Source of the DNA: Oxalobacter aliiformigenes | GTDB lineage: Bacteria; Pseudomonadota; Gammaproteobacteria; Burkholderiales; Burkholderiaceae_D | Direction of reading: 5' to 3' | DNA length: 64,000 nt | Assembly (NCBI RefSeq): GCF_027116575.1 | Contig: NZ_CP098252.1 | Span: 1,736,001-1,800,000 of the forward strand | Part shown: positions 50,232 through 59,796 of the stretch, piece after piece | How positions within the stretch are numbered: the stretch's first letter is position 1 | Layout of the letters: each line of letters opens with the position of its first letter | Position numbers and translations under genes: made by a program | Notes under the pieces: generated by a model | The model's database searches: none | Told to the model about the DNA's origin: nothing | The model's input: the letters and a program-made list of their open reading frames with translations, nothing else

Positions 50232-51455
50232 GTGTTCTGGGAAAAGAAACTGGAAAACTGGGTCAACGACATCCGTAAAACGTCACCATTGCCACTGCGT
50301 CTGGAACTCTGGACCGGACAAAAATACGACCTCAATCCAAATGAAGACCCGAAAGTCGTTATCAGAATACCTGAACTGGCATCCCTGAGCTATCTTCTGA
50401 AACCCACCCTGGACAATCTGGGTACTGCTTACGTCGAAGGCAAAATAGAAGTACAGGGCACATTGAACGACATGATCACGATGGGCAACTCCCTGGCTGA
50501 CATGTTCGATACTCCAGCCTCGACGACAGCCGCCAAATTCAGACATTATTTTGGAGGCCGTCACAACCGCAAGATCGATGCCGAATCCATTGGCTATCAC
50601 TATGACGTATCCAACGAATTTTACCAACAGTGGCTTGATCCCAATATGGTTTATTCCTGTGGTTATTTCGAGAACGGTGATGAGGATCTTGCCACGGCAC
50701 AAATCAAGAAAATCGATCATATCCTGACAAAAATCCGGGTGCGTCCGGGTGACCGGTTACTGGACATCGGTTGCGGTTGGGGAGCGCTCGCCATCAGGGC
50801 GGCGGAAAAATTCGGTGCCAGTGTCGTCGGTATCACTCTTTCCAAAAACCAGTATGAACTGGCACGCCAGCGCGTCAGGGAAAAAGGTCTGGAAGACAAA
50901 ATCGATATCCGCATCCAGGATTACCGGGATGTAACCGGACAGTTCGACCGGATCACCAGCGTCGGCATGTTCGAACATGTCGGTCTTCGCTATCTCGTCG
51001 ATTATTTCAAGATCATCAACAGACTCCTCAAGGATGACGGGATCGCAATGAATCATGGTATCACCAGCTGTGATCCCGATAGCGGCGAAACTCCTTTCGG
51101 AGGCGGCGAATTCATTGAAAAATATGTTTTCCCGAATGGCGAACTGCCCCACATCGGACTTGTACTCAAAAACATGCAGGAAGCCGGACTGGAAGCGCTC
51201 GATATCGAAAACCTGCGTCATCACTACGCCAAAACCTGTGGTATCTGGGCAGAAAATTTCGAAAAGGCGACTTCTGCCATCAAACAGCTGACTGACGAAA
51301 AACGCTATCGTATATGGCGTGTCTATCTGGCAGGCTGCTCATACGCTTTTGCACTTGATCGTGTTGCCATCTTCCAGGTTGTTTGCATCAAGTCTGGCCG
51401 TACTTCTCCCTTGCTGCCCATGTCCAGAAACTACATATACGAGAAAAAAGACTGA
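50232..51455 (+). CDS. cfa: Cyclopropane-fatty-acyl-phospholipid synthase
   Basis: Cfa adds a methylene group from SAM to double bonds of membrane phospholipid acyl chains, usually on entry into stationary phase or acid stress. The 407 residues hold an N-terminal lipid-binding domain (to about 110) and a methyltransferase domain: YHYDVSNEFYQQWLDPNMVYSCGYF near residues 117-141, SAM loop LLDIGCGWGALAIRAAEKFG near 176-195, VGITLSKNQ, SVGMFEHVG near 247-255 and FIEKYVFPNGELPHIG near 295. The start is GTG, fixed by AAGGAGG about 7 nt upstream. A strong terminator follows. Confidence 0.96.
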   Translation: MFWEKKLENWVNDIRKTSPLPLRLELWTGQKYDLNPNEDPKVVIRIPELASLSYLLKPTLDNLGTAYVEGKIEVQGTLNDMITMGNSLADMFDTPASTTAAKFRHYFGGRHNRKIDAESIGYHYDVSNEFYQQWLDPNMVYSCGYFENGDEDLATAQIKKIDHILTKIRVRPGDRLLDIGCGWGALAIRAAEKFGASVVGITLSKNQYELARQRVREKGLEDKIDIRIQDYRDVTGQFDRITSVGMFEHVGLRYLVDYFKIINRLLKDDGIAMNHGITSCDPDSGETPFGGGEFIEKYVFPNGELPHIGLVLKNMQEAGLEALDIENLRHHYAKTCGIWAENFEKATSAIKQLTDEKRYRIWRVYLAGCSYAFALDRVAIFQVVCIKSGRTSPLLPMSRNYIYEKKD

Positions 51456-51477
51456 CAATAACCCGTCGTCCGATTCC

Positions 51478-51510
51478 GCAATGCCCGGAAAACCCGGGCA
51501 TTGCATTTTA
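51478..51510 (+). terminator. Terminator between cfa and msrA
   Basis: GCAATGCCCGG-AAAAC-CCGGGCATTGC, an 11-bp perfect stem with a 5-nt loop, then ATTTTAT. It lies between convergent genes; its plus-strand T run marks it as the cfa terminator, and it just touches the msrA stop codon. Confidence 0.8.
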
Positions 51511-52047
51511 TCTGACGTCTTCTTTCAGCTGATCCATAAACATTTCCCTGAATTTGGCCACTTTGGGCTCAATCACATAAGCACAATATCCCTGCTCCGG
51601 ATTCTGGCGGTAAAAATCCTTGTGGTAATATTCAGCCGGATAAAAACCCGAAAACGGGACAAGTTCCGTTACCAGAGGCGCTGTCCAGACTTTCTCCATT
51701 GCAACCATGATTTCTCTGGCAATTTTTTCCTGTTCCGGTGAATGGTAAAAAATAATGGATCTGTACTGTGGCCCTATATCGTTTCCCTGCTGATTCGGCG
51801 TTGTCGGATCATGAATGGCAAAAAAGACATTCAATATATCCGCATAACCAATGATATCCGCATCGAATGTGATTTGAACCACTTCCGCATGGCCCGTCGT
51901 CCCTTCACAGACCTGCCGATAGGAAGGATTCTCGACATGGCCTCCCGCATACCCGGACACAACATCTGTTACCCCTTTCAACTGCTGGAATACAGCCTCC
52001 AGACACCAGAAACATCCCCCTCCAAGAGTCGCTTTTTCAAGTCTCAT
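51508..52047 (-). CDS. msrA: Peptide-methionine (S)-S-oxide reductase
   Basis: MsrA repairs oxidised methionine. The start is set at the ATG at 52047 (MRLEKATLGGGCFWC) with GGAG 9 nt upstream; 179 residues. The catalytic motif GGCFWC is at residues 10-15, followed by GVTDVVSGYAGG near 25-36, TGHAEVVQITFD near 51, FFAIHDPTTPNQQGNDIGPQYRS near 75-97 and an AEYYHKDFYRQNP near 142. The resolving Cys is in GYCAYVIEPKV near 158. No signal peptide, so cytoplasmic. Confidence 0.96.
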   Translation of the reverse strand: MRLEKATLGGGCFWCLEAVFQQLKGVTDVVSGYAGGHVENPSYRQVCEGTTGHAEVVQITFDADIIGYADILNVFFAIHDPTTPNQQGNDIGPQYRSIIFYHSPEQEKIAREIMVAMEKVWTAPLVTELVPFSGFYPAEYYHKDFYRQNPEQGYCAYVIEPKVAKFREMFMDQLKEDVR

Positions 52048-52244
52048 ATGACAGATCTCCAACTAATCAGGAACAGCAGGTTTACAAAGAGATACATTCA
52101 GCAAGAATAATAAACTGTTTTTAAAAAGTTTTTTGATTTATATATAAAAATTGAAGTATATATCAGTTTATTTCGAATTGACGGTAAATACAAAAGACAT
52201 AAGAATGAAAGAACACATGCTTGTTCAATACAGTTTGTAAAATA

Positions 52245-52261
52245 ATGTTCGTGCGGAACAT
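52245..52261. promoter_or_regulatory. Inverted repeat upstream of the universal stress gene
   Basis: ATGTTC-GTGCG-GAACAT is a perfect 6-bp palindrome with a 5-nt spacer, 51 nt before the usp start codon. Its size and position suit a dimeric regulator; none is identified. Confidence 0.4.
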
Positions 52262-52312
52262 ACCTATTTAATGGTTGTTCTGTTTTATATTGACTACTCA
52301 GGGAGAAAAATC

Positions 52313-52816
52313 ATGTTCAAGAAAATACTCATCCCTACCGATGGTTCCGCCTTGGCAACCCAGGCAGCACTGGAAGGTATTGACTATGCAAAAAGGGTGG
52401 GCGCTGAAGTGATATGCGTTTATGTTGCCGGTGAAAACCAGGCGACTACCTTTGCTTTCTCCCCTCATGCCAAACAGGAAGTTCACTGGCCAACCGACAG
52501 CGAATACAAACAGATCGTTGCCGAAACATCCAAGGCAATCATGGCTCCTGTCCTCCAGGCCGCTTCGGATGCCGGTGTCAAGTTCAGCGAGGAAACTGAT
52601 ATTTCCAAATCGCCTTCGGCTTCCATTCTGGCAGCAGCCGAAAAAAATGGATGCGATCTGATTTTCATGGCCTCGCGTGGTAATACCGGCTGGGAAAAGG
52701 TGCTGCTGGGCAGTATTGCTGCCAAGGTCATTGCGTCCAGCCCGATCCCTGTACTGGTCTACAAGGTACAGAAAGATCAGCTGCCAAAATACACTGATTA
52801 TTTCCCGGAAGTATAA
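52313..52816 (+). CDS. Universal stress protein (UspA family)
   Basis: The start is set at the ATG giving MFKKILIPTDGSALATQ, with GGGAG upstream; 167 residues. The UspA fold is complete, with an ATP-binding site in the C-terminal part: FMASRGNTGWEKVLLGSIAAKV near residues 122-143 matches G-2x-G-9x-G(S/T), followed by SPIPVLVYK. The GNTGWEKVLLGS loop suggests the ATP-binding subtype. Such proteins act in stress survival by means not fully known. A terminator follows, and a decayed copy lies 430 nt downstream. Confidence 0.92.
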   Translation: MFKKILIPTDGSALATQAALEGIDYAKRVGAEVICVYVAGENQATTFAFSPHAKQEVHWPTDSEYKQIVAETSKAIMAPVLQAASDAGVKFSEETDISKSPSASILAAAEKNGCDLIFMASRGNTGWEKVLLGSIAAKVIASSPIPVLVYKVQKDQLPKYTDYFPEV

Positions 52817-52828
52817 TTGTTCCGTATG

Positions 52829-52870
52829 CCGTTTCGCCGTTATGTTCCATACCGGCGAAACGGTTGTTTT
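52829..52870 (+). terminator. Terminator after the universal stress gene
   Basis: An 11-bp perfect stem (CCGTTTCGCCG/CGGCGAAACGG) with a 13-nt loop, then TTGTTTT, 12 nt after the stop codon. Confidence 0.75.
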
Positions 52871-52872
52871 CA

Positions 52873-53242
52873 CCAGTTTCCAACCTTCCGCTTGCCTGTT
52901 CCGGATAGCCTGTTTTGTTGACAGATATTCGACAAAAACATTTTTCGATATTGTCCCGACACCACATATTGATAGTGTGCTTCCCGGGATTAGTGCAAGG
53001 AACCGGCTGCTTCCTTTTCTTCCTGAACGTCCCCTTTATGGACCGGGCGGACATTCTCGCCCCGTTTGCGACTTGGTGCAATCTTGTCCACGTTCCCGAT
53101 ACGAACCGTTTTCCTGTAAAAGCAAAAACAAGAATCGCCATTGACAGTCCGGTACATATTTCCCGCCTGAAAACTTACCAGTAACAATACAGCTTGTAAC
53201 GGCCACCCGGAGTCCAACAACAGATTATCCGGGAACAATATC
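52873..53242. other. Intergenic region between usp and its decayed copy
   Basis: About 370 bases with no credible gene. Two short open frames exist on both strands but match nothing I know. The 3' end (GGGAACAATATC before the ATG at 53243) resembles the usp ribosome-binding region only loosely. Confidence 0.35.
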
Positions 53243-53650
53243 ATGTTCAAAAAGATACATTGTTCCGACTGACAACTCCATATTGATATCCCCGACAACA
53301 GGAAGACATCAAACTCGCAAATAATGGATGCCGAAACAACTTGTATTTTTGTCGCTGGTGAAAATCAAACTACCATTTCCGGTTCTCTCCAACAGACAAT
53401 CACCGGACCGACGAAGAATATGCAAAAGTGGCCGGAGAAACGATGAATAAATTCTTCATGAGGCCAAACCGATTGGCTGGCGAAAGATCCCGAGTCTCCC
53501 TGACAGAGCAGACCGATATTTCCAGTTCACTTGCACGGCAATCATATTCTCTGTGAAGAAAAAATGGATGTGACCTGATTTACATAGGTATCCCGGGAAC
53601 ATGCAGGTCGGAAAAAATCTGTTCTGACCGAGCAGCCGTACAAGTCATAA
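53243..53650 (+). pseudogene. Decayed second copy of the universal stress protein gene
   Basis: The plus strand retains, in order but in shifting frames, pieces matching the intact gene at 52313: ATGTTCAAAAAGATAC then TTCCGACTGACAAC (FKKI.IPTD), GCCGAAACAACTTGTATTTT with the product ETTCIFVAGENQTT (compare VICVYVAGENQATT), HRTDEEYAKVAGETM (compare WPTDSEYKQIVAETS), TEQTDISSS (compare EETDISKS) and CEEKMDVT. Several frameshifts and stops disrupt it, and it ends about 14 codons earlier than the intact gene. It is most simply a tandem duplicate now lost. Confidence 0.75.
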
Positions 53651-53789
53651 TGCAAATCTCATTTTCGTTCTGACATTTGAACCTTCGAAATACAGCAGAT
53701 AACCTGTCATGACCTGATTCGCATGGTTCAGAAATGTTTTTACCGTTTCACCGGAGCAAAACCGCCTTGGCAAAATGGTGCCATTCATT

Positions 53790-54815
53790 TCAAGACGATT
53801 CGAGCAATCGTTCGATGATACCCTGACCATTACAAGCCGCACGCACCAGTCTGTCGTTCACGCCTTTCCAGACATCTGTATCAGGAGTTGCCTCTATGAC
53901 AATGACATCAGCACCAGATTTGTCCAGTTTCCGCAATGAAGCATATAGCTGATGAGCATATACTTCAGATACACAAAACAATCCGATTTCTTCCTTCAAA
54001 GCCATTTTCCGTTCTGCAGGCAATGAAGAAAAATGCAGTAACGCAACCTGACATCCCCTGTTTTCCAGCCTGACAAGTGTCGGCAACAACTTGTCCGTCG
54101 GTACAAGTGCAACCGGTATATCCGGCGCATAATGGGACGCCAGTGTTCCGGAAGCACGCGGTGCATTGCGATCGGGTGCAATGGGTAATGCGCCGATCAC
54201 ATCTGCAATCTGTTGCGAACCGATCTTGCCGGGACGAAGCAGAACCGGCCCGACAGATTCCATACGAGAAAGATCGAGAATAGTCGACTCAATCCCGACT
54301 TCACTTTGCCCGCCATCCAGAATGGCCCCCAAACGCTCGTCTTCGCCGAACTCATCCCGGACATGCCGCGCTGTCGTTGGACTGACATGACCGAAGCGGT
54401 TGGCCGATGGTGCCGCAATACCGCCTCTTCCATGCCTGAAAACACGCAGCAAGGCCTGTGCGACCGGATGGGACGGACATCTCAGTCCAATCGAATCCTG
54501 TCCTCCCGCTACATCAGGAGGGATACGGGATGCCCGTTTGAGAATCAGAGTCAGCGGACCGGGCCAGAAAACATCCATCAGTTTCCTGGCTTCTTCAGGG
54601 ATATGACTGGACCAGTAGCCGATATCCGCCCCGGGTGCGACATGCACGATAAGAGGATGACCGGACGGCCGGTTTTTCAATGCATAAATCGCCGCAACCG
54701 CTGAAGGATTTTCTGCATCCCCGCCCAATCCATACACCGTTTCCGTCGGAAAGGCAACCAGACGTCCTGCCTCGAGAATCCGTGCTGCCGCCAGAATATC
54801 GTCTGAATTATCCAT
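53790..54815 (-). CDS. sua5: L-threonylcarbamoyladenylate synthase, long Sua5 type
   Basis: Makes threonylcarbamoyl-AMP from threonine, bicarbonate and ATP, for t6A37 in tRNAs reading ANN codons. The 341 residues have the YrdC domain first: GRLVAFPTETVYGLGGDA near residues 17-34, YALKNRPSGHPLIVHV near 44-59, WPGPLTLIL near 84, SIGLRCPSHPVAQALL near 107 and GIAAPSANRFGHVSPTTA near 130. A linker (RASGTLASHYAPDIPV near 223-238) leads to the Sua5 domain, absent from TsaC. It ends the pgk-fbaA-purE-purC-sua5 cluster, with a 4-nt gap to purC. Confidence 0.95.
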   Translation of the reverse strand: MDNSDDILAAARILEAGRLVAFPTETVYGLGGDAENPSAVAAIYALKNRPSGHPLIVHVAPGADIGYWSSHIPEEARKLMDVFWPGPLTLILKRASRIPPDVAGGQDSIGLRCPSHPVAQALLRVFRHGRGGIAAPSANRFGHVSPTTARHVRDEFGEDERLGAILDGGQSEVGIESTILDLSRMESVGPVLLRPGKIGSQQIADVIGALPIAPDRNAPRASGTLASHYAPDIPVALVPTDKLLPTLVRLENRGCQVALLHFSSLPAERKMALKEEIGLFCVSEVYAHQLYASLRKLDKSGADVIVIEATPDTDVWKGVNDRLVRAACNGQGIIERLLESS

Positions 54816-54819
54816 TATG

Positions 54820-55698
54820 CTATGCAGTCAAAAGACGTAGCGCTTCATTGTATTTTTCCGTCGTTTTCCGGGCGACTTCTTCAGGCAGGCGGGGAGCAGG
54901 CGCTTTTTTGTCCCACGGCTGGGTTTCCAGCCAGTCGCGAACATATTGCTTGTCGAATGACGGAGGCGATATACCGACTTCATAACTGGCCGCAGGCCAG
55001 AAACGCGAGGAATCCGGCGTGAGGATTTCATCGATCAAATAGACGTTCCGGTTCTCATCAATACCGAATTCGAATTTGGTATCAGCAATCAGAATGCCTT
55101 TCGTCGCAGCGAAACCGGCCGCTTCCTTATACAGGGTAACGGCCAGATCACGTACTTTTTCGGCAACATCGGCTCCCACGATCTCTTTCATCTTTTCAAA
55201 CGAAATATTCTGGTCATGTTCACCGACAGCAGCCTTGGTGGAAGGCGTGAAAATCACTTCCGGAAGTTTTTGCGCCTCTTTCAGACCTTCCGGCAACTTG
55301 ATACCGCAAACAGCCCCGGTTTTCTGATAATCTTTCCAGCCCGTTCCGATAATATACCCACGGACTATCGCCTCGATAGGCAAAGGCTTGAATTTTCTGA
55401 CGACGATCGCCCGGCCTCTGACCTGTTCGCGTTCTTCCGGAGCGACCAGTGACTCAGGATCGATATCCGTCATGTGATTGGGCATGAGTTTTCCGAACTT
55501 TTTGAACCAGAAATTCGACATGGCGGTCAGAATCCTGCCTTTCCCCGGAATGGGATCTTCCATAATCACATCAAAAGCAGACAACCGGTCAGTCTGCACG
55601 ACCAGCATCTTGTCATCGCCAACCGCATAAATATCCCTGACTTTCCCCCTGTGCAGAAAAGGAAGGGATTTGATATTGGTTTTCATTAAACCCGGCAT
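54820..55698 (-). CDS. purC: Phosphoribosylaminoimidazole-succinocarboxamide synthase
   Basis: PurC joins CAIR and aspartate with ATP in purine synthesis. The 292 residues show [29 protein letters not shown] near the start, [16 protein letters not shown] near 49, [26 protein letters not shown] near 98-123, and [31 protein letters not shown] near 208-238. GGGAG stands 8 nt before the ATG. It lies 13 nt after purE and 4 nt before sua5. Confidence 0.97.
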   Translation of the reverse strand: MPGLMKTNIKSLPFLHRGKVRDIYAVGDDKMLVVQTDRLSAFDVIMEDPIPGKGRILTAMSNFWFKKFGKLMPNHMTDIDPESLVAPEEREQVRGRAIVVRKFKPLPIEAIVRGYIIGTGWKDYQKTGAVCGIKLPEGLKEAQKLPEVIFTPSTKAAVGEHDQNISFEKMKEIVGADVAEKVRDLAVTLYKEAAGFAATKGILIADTKFEFGIDENRNVYLIDEILTPDSSRFWPAASYEVGISPPSFDKQYVRDWLETQPWDKKAPAPRLPEEVARKTTEKYNEALRLLTA

Positions 55699-55711
55699 TG
55701 AAACACTCCCG

Positions 55712-56221
55712 TTAATCCAGTTCCGGCAAGGTTGCCTTGCGGACTTTCTCCGATTGTTTTACACGGAATTCGATCAGTTTTTTCTTCAGATCATCGTTAT
55801 TTATCGCCAGCATGGAAATAGCTGCCAGAGCGGCATTGGCGGCTCCCGCTTCACCGATAGCCAGTGTGGAAACCGGTATCCCTCTCGGCATTTGAACCGT
55901 CGCCAGCAATGAATCCAGCCCCTTCATATATTTGGAAGGAATCGGTACGCCGAACGTCGGCAGAATGGTATGTGAAGCGACCACACCGGCAAGATGGGCC
56001 GCACCGCCTGCTCCCGCAATGAAAGCCTTGCATCCACGCTTTTCCATTCCCGAGATCCATTCCCCCAGCTCATCAGGTGTACGATGGGCCGACAGGGCGC
56101 GGGCATCGAATGAAATGCCGAAATCCCGACATACCTTTGCCGCTTCTTTCATTACATCCCAGTCGGAAGTGGATCCCATCACAATCCCGATCAGTTTTTC
56201 ATCATTCTTGTTTTCTGCCAT
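55712..56221 (-). CDS. purE: N5-carboxyaminoimidazole ribonucleotide mutase
   Basis: Class I PurE isomerises N5-CAIR to CAIR. Start at the ATG at 56221 gives 169 residues; ATG at 56236 is an alternative. Signatures are [18 protein letters not shown] near residues 11-28, [12 protein letters not shown] near 43-54, [16 protein letters not shown] near 70-85 with a GVPIPSK, and a C-terminal helix. Its usual partner purK, which makes the N5-CAIR substrate, does not lie next to it; purE is followed directly by purC. Confidence 0.95.
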   Translation of the reverse strand: MAENKNDEKLIGIVMGSTSDWDVMKEAAKVCRDFGISFDARALSAHRTPDELGEWISGMEKRGCKAFIAGAGGAAHLAGVVASHTILPTFGVPIPSKYMKGLDSLLATVQMPRGIPVSTLAIGEAGAANAALAAISMLAINNDDLKKKLIEFRVKQSEKVRKATLPELD

Positions 56222-56250
56222 TTTTTGCTCAATCATCAAACACAACCATC

Positions 56251-56288
56251 AAAACAGCACAGGTGCGACCGCTTCCGGCCGCACCTGC
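56251..56288 (-). terminator. Hairpin between fbaA and purE
   Basis: CAGGTGCG..CGCACCTG (8 bp, with further pairing inside) on the minus strand, followed by TGCTGTTTT. It may be a weak terminator or attenuator that separates pgk-fbaA from the purine genes. Confidence 0.5.
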
Positions 56289-56319
56289 ATATTGTGCAAC
56301 TTTTTTTGAAAAAACGATA

Positions 56320-57384
56320 TTATTTCACGATTTGGGCGAGTTCGCCTTTTTTATATCTTTCGGCCATCTTTTCCAGTGGAACCGGCTTGATTTTCGATGC
56401 CTGTCCCGCACTGCCAAACGCGATATAACGTGACATGCACATCTTTTTCGCCTCTTCCTTTGCCGCTTTCAAATACTCGCGAGGATCGAAACGGGAAGGA
56501 TTTTGTGCCAGATAACGGCGAATGGCGGCAGTCATCGCAAGACGGATATCCGTATCGATATTGATCTTCCTTACACCGAACTTGATACTTTCCTGCAATT
56601 CCTCAACCGGAACGCCATACGTTTCACGGATATCACCGCCGAACTCACGAATGATCGCCAGCAATTCCTGCGGAACCGAGGAAGAACCGTGCATGACGAG
56701 ATGCGTGTTGGGAAGCCGGGCATGAATTTCTTTCAGACGGTCAATCGCCAGAATATCTCCCGTCGGCTTGCGAGTGAACTTGTAGGCGCCATGAGAAGTT
56801 CCGATAGCAATCGCCAGAGCATCGCACTGGGTTTCCCTGACGAAATCGACGGCCTGATCCGGATTGGTCAAAAGCTGCTCCCGTGTCATGGTTCCTTCCG
56901 CACCGATACCGTCTTCCTTGTCGGCTTTCATCGTTTCAAGCGATCCCAGAACACCCAGTTCCGCTTCCACCGTGATACCTACCGCATGCGAAAACCTGAC
57001 CACTTCTTTCGTTACATCCAGATTGTATTCATAAGTGGCCGCCGTTTTTCCATCCGGCATAAGAGAACCATCCATCATGACAGAACTGAAACCGGAACGG
57101 ATGGCCGTCATGCAAACCGCCGGAGACTGGCCATGATCCTGATGCATGACAACGGGAATCTCCGGATACGCCTCGACTGCCGCCTCGATCAAATGACGGA
57201 GAAAAGGCTCTCCCGCATAGCGTCTCGCACCGGCAGAGGCCTGCATAATCACTGGTGAATCCACCTCTGAAGCCGCTTCCATAATGGCCTGAACCTGTTC
57301 CAGATTGTTGACGTTGAACGCAGGCAACCCATAACCGTTTTCAGCGGCATGATCCAGCAATTGTCGCATGGATACAATTGACAT
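56320..57384 (-). CDS. fbaA: Class II fructose-bisphosphate aldolase
   Basis: A zinc-dependent aldolase of glycolysis and gluconeogenesis. The 354 residues match the Calvin-cycle subtype common in Betaproteobacteria: [19 protein letters not shown] near residues 20-38, [11 protein letters not shown] near 78-88 with a zinc His, [14 protein letters not shown] near 100, [12 protein letters not shown] near 140, [10 protein letters not shown] near 196 and [14 protein letters not shown] near 226. It follows pgk after 20 nt. No class I aldolase feature is present. Confidence 0.97.
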   Translation of the reverse strand: MSIVSMRQLLDHAAENGYGLPAFNVNNLEQVQAIMEAASEVDSPVIMQASAGARRYAGEPFLRHLIEAAVEAYPEIPVVMHQDHGQSPAVCMTAIRSGFSSVMMDGSLMPDGKTAATYEYNLDVTKEVVRFSHAVGITVEAELGVLGSLETMKADKEDGIGAEGTMTREQLLTNPDQAVDFVRETQCDALAIAIGTSHGAYKFTRKPTGDILAIDRLKEIHARLPNTHLVMHGSSSVPQELLAIIREFGGDIRETYGVPVEELQESIKFGVRKINIDTDIRLAMTAAIRRYLAQNPSRFDPREYLKAAKEEAKKMCMSRYIAFGSAGQASKIKPVPLEKMAERYKKGELAQIVK

Positions 57385-57404
57385 CTGTTTCTCCTTGAAT
57401 GTGT

Positions 57405-58607
57405 TTAACTGGCCCGTTGCATCAGAATTTCAACTGCGGGCAATGTTTTTCCTTCCAGAAATTCGAGGAAAGCCCCTCCTCCGGTGGAGATATAACCGAT
57501 CTTGTCGGCAATACCATATTTCGCGATAGCGGCCAGCGTATCCCCTCCTCCGGCAAGAGAATAGGCACCGGAATCGGCAATCGCTTCCGCTACCGTTTTC
57601 GTTCCTCCGCCGAACTGGTCGAATTCAAAAACACCGACCGGCCCGTTCCAGACTATTGTGCCTGCCTTCGAAATCAGGCCGGCATAATTCTTCGCTGTTT
57701 CCGGACCGATATCCAGAATCATGTCATCCGGTTCGACATCGGCTACTTTCTTGACCGCAGCCGGTGCACTGGCCGCGAATTCCTTCGCACAGACGACATC
57801 AACCGGCAGGGGAACCGATGCTTTCCTGTCCGCCATCAGCGTCATAATGGATCTGGCCTCACCGACAAGATCCTCTTCAATGAGCGAACGTCCGACGGGA
57901 TAACCGGCAGCCAGCAGAAACGTATTGGCAATACCGCCTCCGACAATCAGGTTATCCACCTTGTCCGCAAGCTTTCTTAAAACTTCCAGTTTTCCCGATA
58001 CCTTGGCCCCCCCGACAATCGCCATCATGGGACGATCGGGATTGCCCATCGCTCTTGACAAGGCATCGAGTTCTGCCGCCAGCAAGGGGCCGGCACAGGC
58101 AACCGGAGCGAATTTCGCCATGCCATACGTCGTCGCTTCCGCACGGTGCGCCGTTCCGAACGCATCGTTGACATATACATCGCACAAGGCTGCCATTTTT
58201 CTGGCCAGTTCATCGCTGTTTTTCTTTTCCCCCACATTGAAGCGGGCATTCTCCAGCAAAACGACCTGACCGGGTTTCACATCGACACCATCGATCCAGT
58301 CCCGTCTGAGTTCGACAGGCTGCCCCAATAACTCAGCCATACGCTTTGCAACTGGCGCAAGGGATTCTTGTGGATCAAAGACACCTTCTTTCGGCCGGCC
58401 GAGATGGGATGTCACCATCACAGCCGCCCCACCTTTTATGGCATCGGAAATAGCCGGGATCGATGCACGGATACGGGTATCTTCCGTAATATTGCCGCTG
58501 GCATCACGTGGAACATTCAAATCGGAACGGATAAAAACGCGTTTTCCCTGAAGCTCGCCTTTATCCGCCAGGTCTGTCAAACGTTTGTATGAAGAATCGG
58601 ATTGCAT
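57405..58607 (-). CDS. pgk: Phosphoglycerate kinase
   Basis: Transfers phosphate between 1,3-bisphosphoglycerate and ADP in glycolysis. The 400 residues start with [20 protein letters not shown] near 20-39, then [13 protein letters not shown] near 60 and [22 protein letters not shown] near 189. The ATP-binding end carries [20 protein letters not shown] near 316-335 and [12 protein letters not shown] near 350. The N-terminal leader of about 12 residues is slightly long. It is divergent from ilvE over 199 nt; fbaA follows. Confidence 0.97.
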   Translation of the reverse strand: MQSDSSYKRLTDLADKGELQGKRVFIRSDLNVPRDASGNITEDTRIRASIPAISDAIKGGAAVMVTSHLGRPKEGVFDPQESLAPVAKRMAELLGQPVELRRDWIDGVDVKPGQVVLLENARFNVGEKKNSDELARKMAALCDVYVNDAFGTAHRAEATTYGMAKFAPVACAGPLLAAELDALSRAMGNPDRPMMAIVGGAKVSGKLEVLRKLADKVDNLIVGGGIANTFLLAAGYPVGRSLIEEDLVGEARSIMTLMADRKASVPLPVDVVCAKEFAASAPAAVKKVADVEPDDMILDIGPETAKNYAGLISKAGTIVWNGPVGVFEFDQFGGGTKTVAEAIADSGAYSLAGGGDTLAAIAKYGIADKIGYISTGGGAFLEFLEGKTLPAVEILMQRAS

Positions 58608-58631
58608 GGCAGTGTTGTCATTGAGTATGAA

Positions 58632-58647
58632 AAAATAATATTATTTT
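58632..58647. promoter_or_regulatory. 16-base perfect palindrome upstream of pgk
   Basis: AAAATAATATTATTTT, a perfect palindrome 24 nt before the pgk start codon, in the region shared with ilvE. It may be a regulator site, or simply AT-rich promoter sequence. Confidence 0.35.
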
Positions 58648-58806
58648 ACCGTACGCCGTCCATGAAAAGCCATTTTGAGCTCTATCGATTTTCCCGGCCC
58701 ATCACCAAAAAAGTCACACTGCCATTGTCTGAAATTCACAAATTGATTGTTCCGGACAGTTATTCGATTAAAATGAAATTTTTGACTGGAATTCAGGAGA
58801 AATCTC

Positions 58807-59730
58807 ATGTCACCGATGGACGACCGTGATGGAAAAATCTGGCAGGACGGAAAACTGATCGACTGGCGCAGTGCAAAAATCCATGTATTGACACACTCTT
58901 TGCATTACGGCATGTCGGTATTCGAAGGGGTGCGGGCCTACAAAACGGAAAAGGGAACAGCCATTTTCCGTCTTTTCGAACATACGAAAAGACTTCTGAA
59001 TTCCGCCAAGATCTTCCAGATGAATGTTCCGTATGACATGGATACACTCATGAAAGCCCAGAAACAGGTCATTCGAGAAAACCATCTGGAATCCGGTTAC
59101 ATCCGCCCCATCATCTGGGTCGGCTCGGAAGCGCTCGGCGTATCGGCAAAAAACAATACCATCCATACGGCCATTGCCGCATGGCCATGGGGTGCCTATC
59201 TGGGAGAAGACGGTATCAGCAAAGGCATCCGGGTCAAGATATCCTCCTTCAGCCGTCATCACGTCAATGTATCGCTGGTCCGTGCCAAGGCATCCGGCTA
59301 TTACATCAATTCCATCCTGGCCAACCAGGAAGCGACGACCTGCGGTTACGATGAAGCGCTGCTGCTCGACACGGAAGGATTCGTTTCCGAAGGTTCCGGC
59401 GAAAATGTATTCATCGTCAAGAACGGCAAACTCTATACTCCCGATCTGGCCAGCTGTCTGGACGGCATCACCCGCGATTCGGTCATTACACTGGCAAATG
59501 ATCTGGGTATCGAAGTTATCCAGAAACGTATTACACGTGACGAAGTCTACTGTGCCGACGAAGCCTTTTTCAGCGGAACGGCAGCTGAAATCACACCGAT
59601 CCGCGAAGTGGACAACCGCCAGATCGGCATCGGTTCACGCGGACCGGTCACAGAAAAAATACAGTCTCTCTTTTTCGATGTGGTTTCAGGCAAGGCACCC
59701 AAATATGCGCACTGGCTCAGTCAGGTCTGA
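58807..59730 (+). CDS. ilvE: Branched-chain amino acid aminotransferase
   Basis: A class IV PLP enzyme that makes leucine, isoleucine and valine from their keto acids. The 307 residues show the family start DGKIWQDGKLIDWRSAKIHV, THSLHYGMSVFEGVRAY near residues 31-47, the Lys Schiff-base region RAKASGYYINSILANQEA near 159-176 and DEALLLDTEGFVSEGSGENV near 181-200. AGGAG precedes the ATG. It is divergent from pgk and closed by a two-way terminator. Confidence 0.95.
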   Translation: MSPMDDRDGKIWQDGKLIDWRSAKIHVLTHSLHYGMSVFEGVRAYKTEKGTAIFRLFEHTKRLLNSAKIFQMNVPYDMDTLMKAQKQVIRENHLESGYIRPIIWVGSEALGVSAKNNTIHTAIAAWPWGAYLGEDGISKGIRVKISSFSRHHVNVSLVRAKASGYYINSILANQEATTCGYDEALLLDTEGFVSEGSGENVFIVKNGKLYTPDLASCLDGITRDSVITLANDLGIEVIQKRITRDEVYCADEAFFSGTAAEITPIREVDNRQIGIGSRGPVTEKIQSLFFDVVSGKAPKYAHWLSQV

Positions 59731-59745
59731 AGCCGCAACCCGGAC

Positions 59746-59776
59746 AAAAAACGCGAACGGCCAGTTCGCGTTTTTT
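59746..59776. terminator. Bidirectional terminator between ilvE and the aminotransferase
   Basis: AAAAAACGCGAAC-GGCCA-GTTCGCGTTTTTT: a 7-bp GC-rich stem flanked by six A and six T, so it works on both strands between the convergent genes. Confidence 0.9.
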
Positions 59777-59796
59777 GTCTGATAACTCCCCGCACC

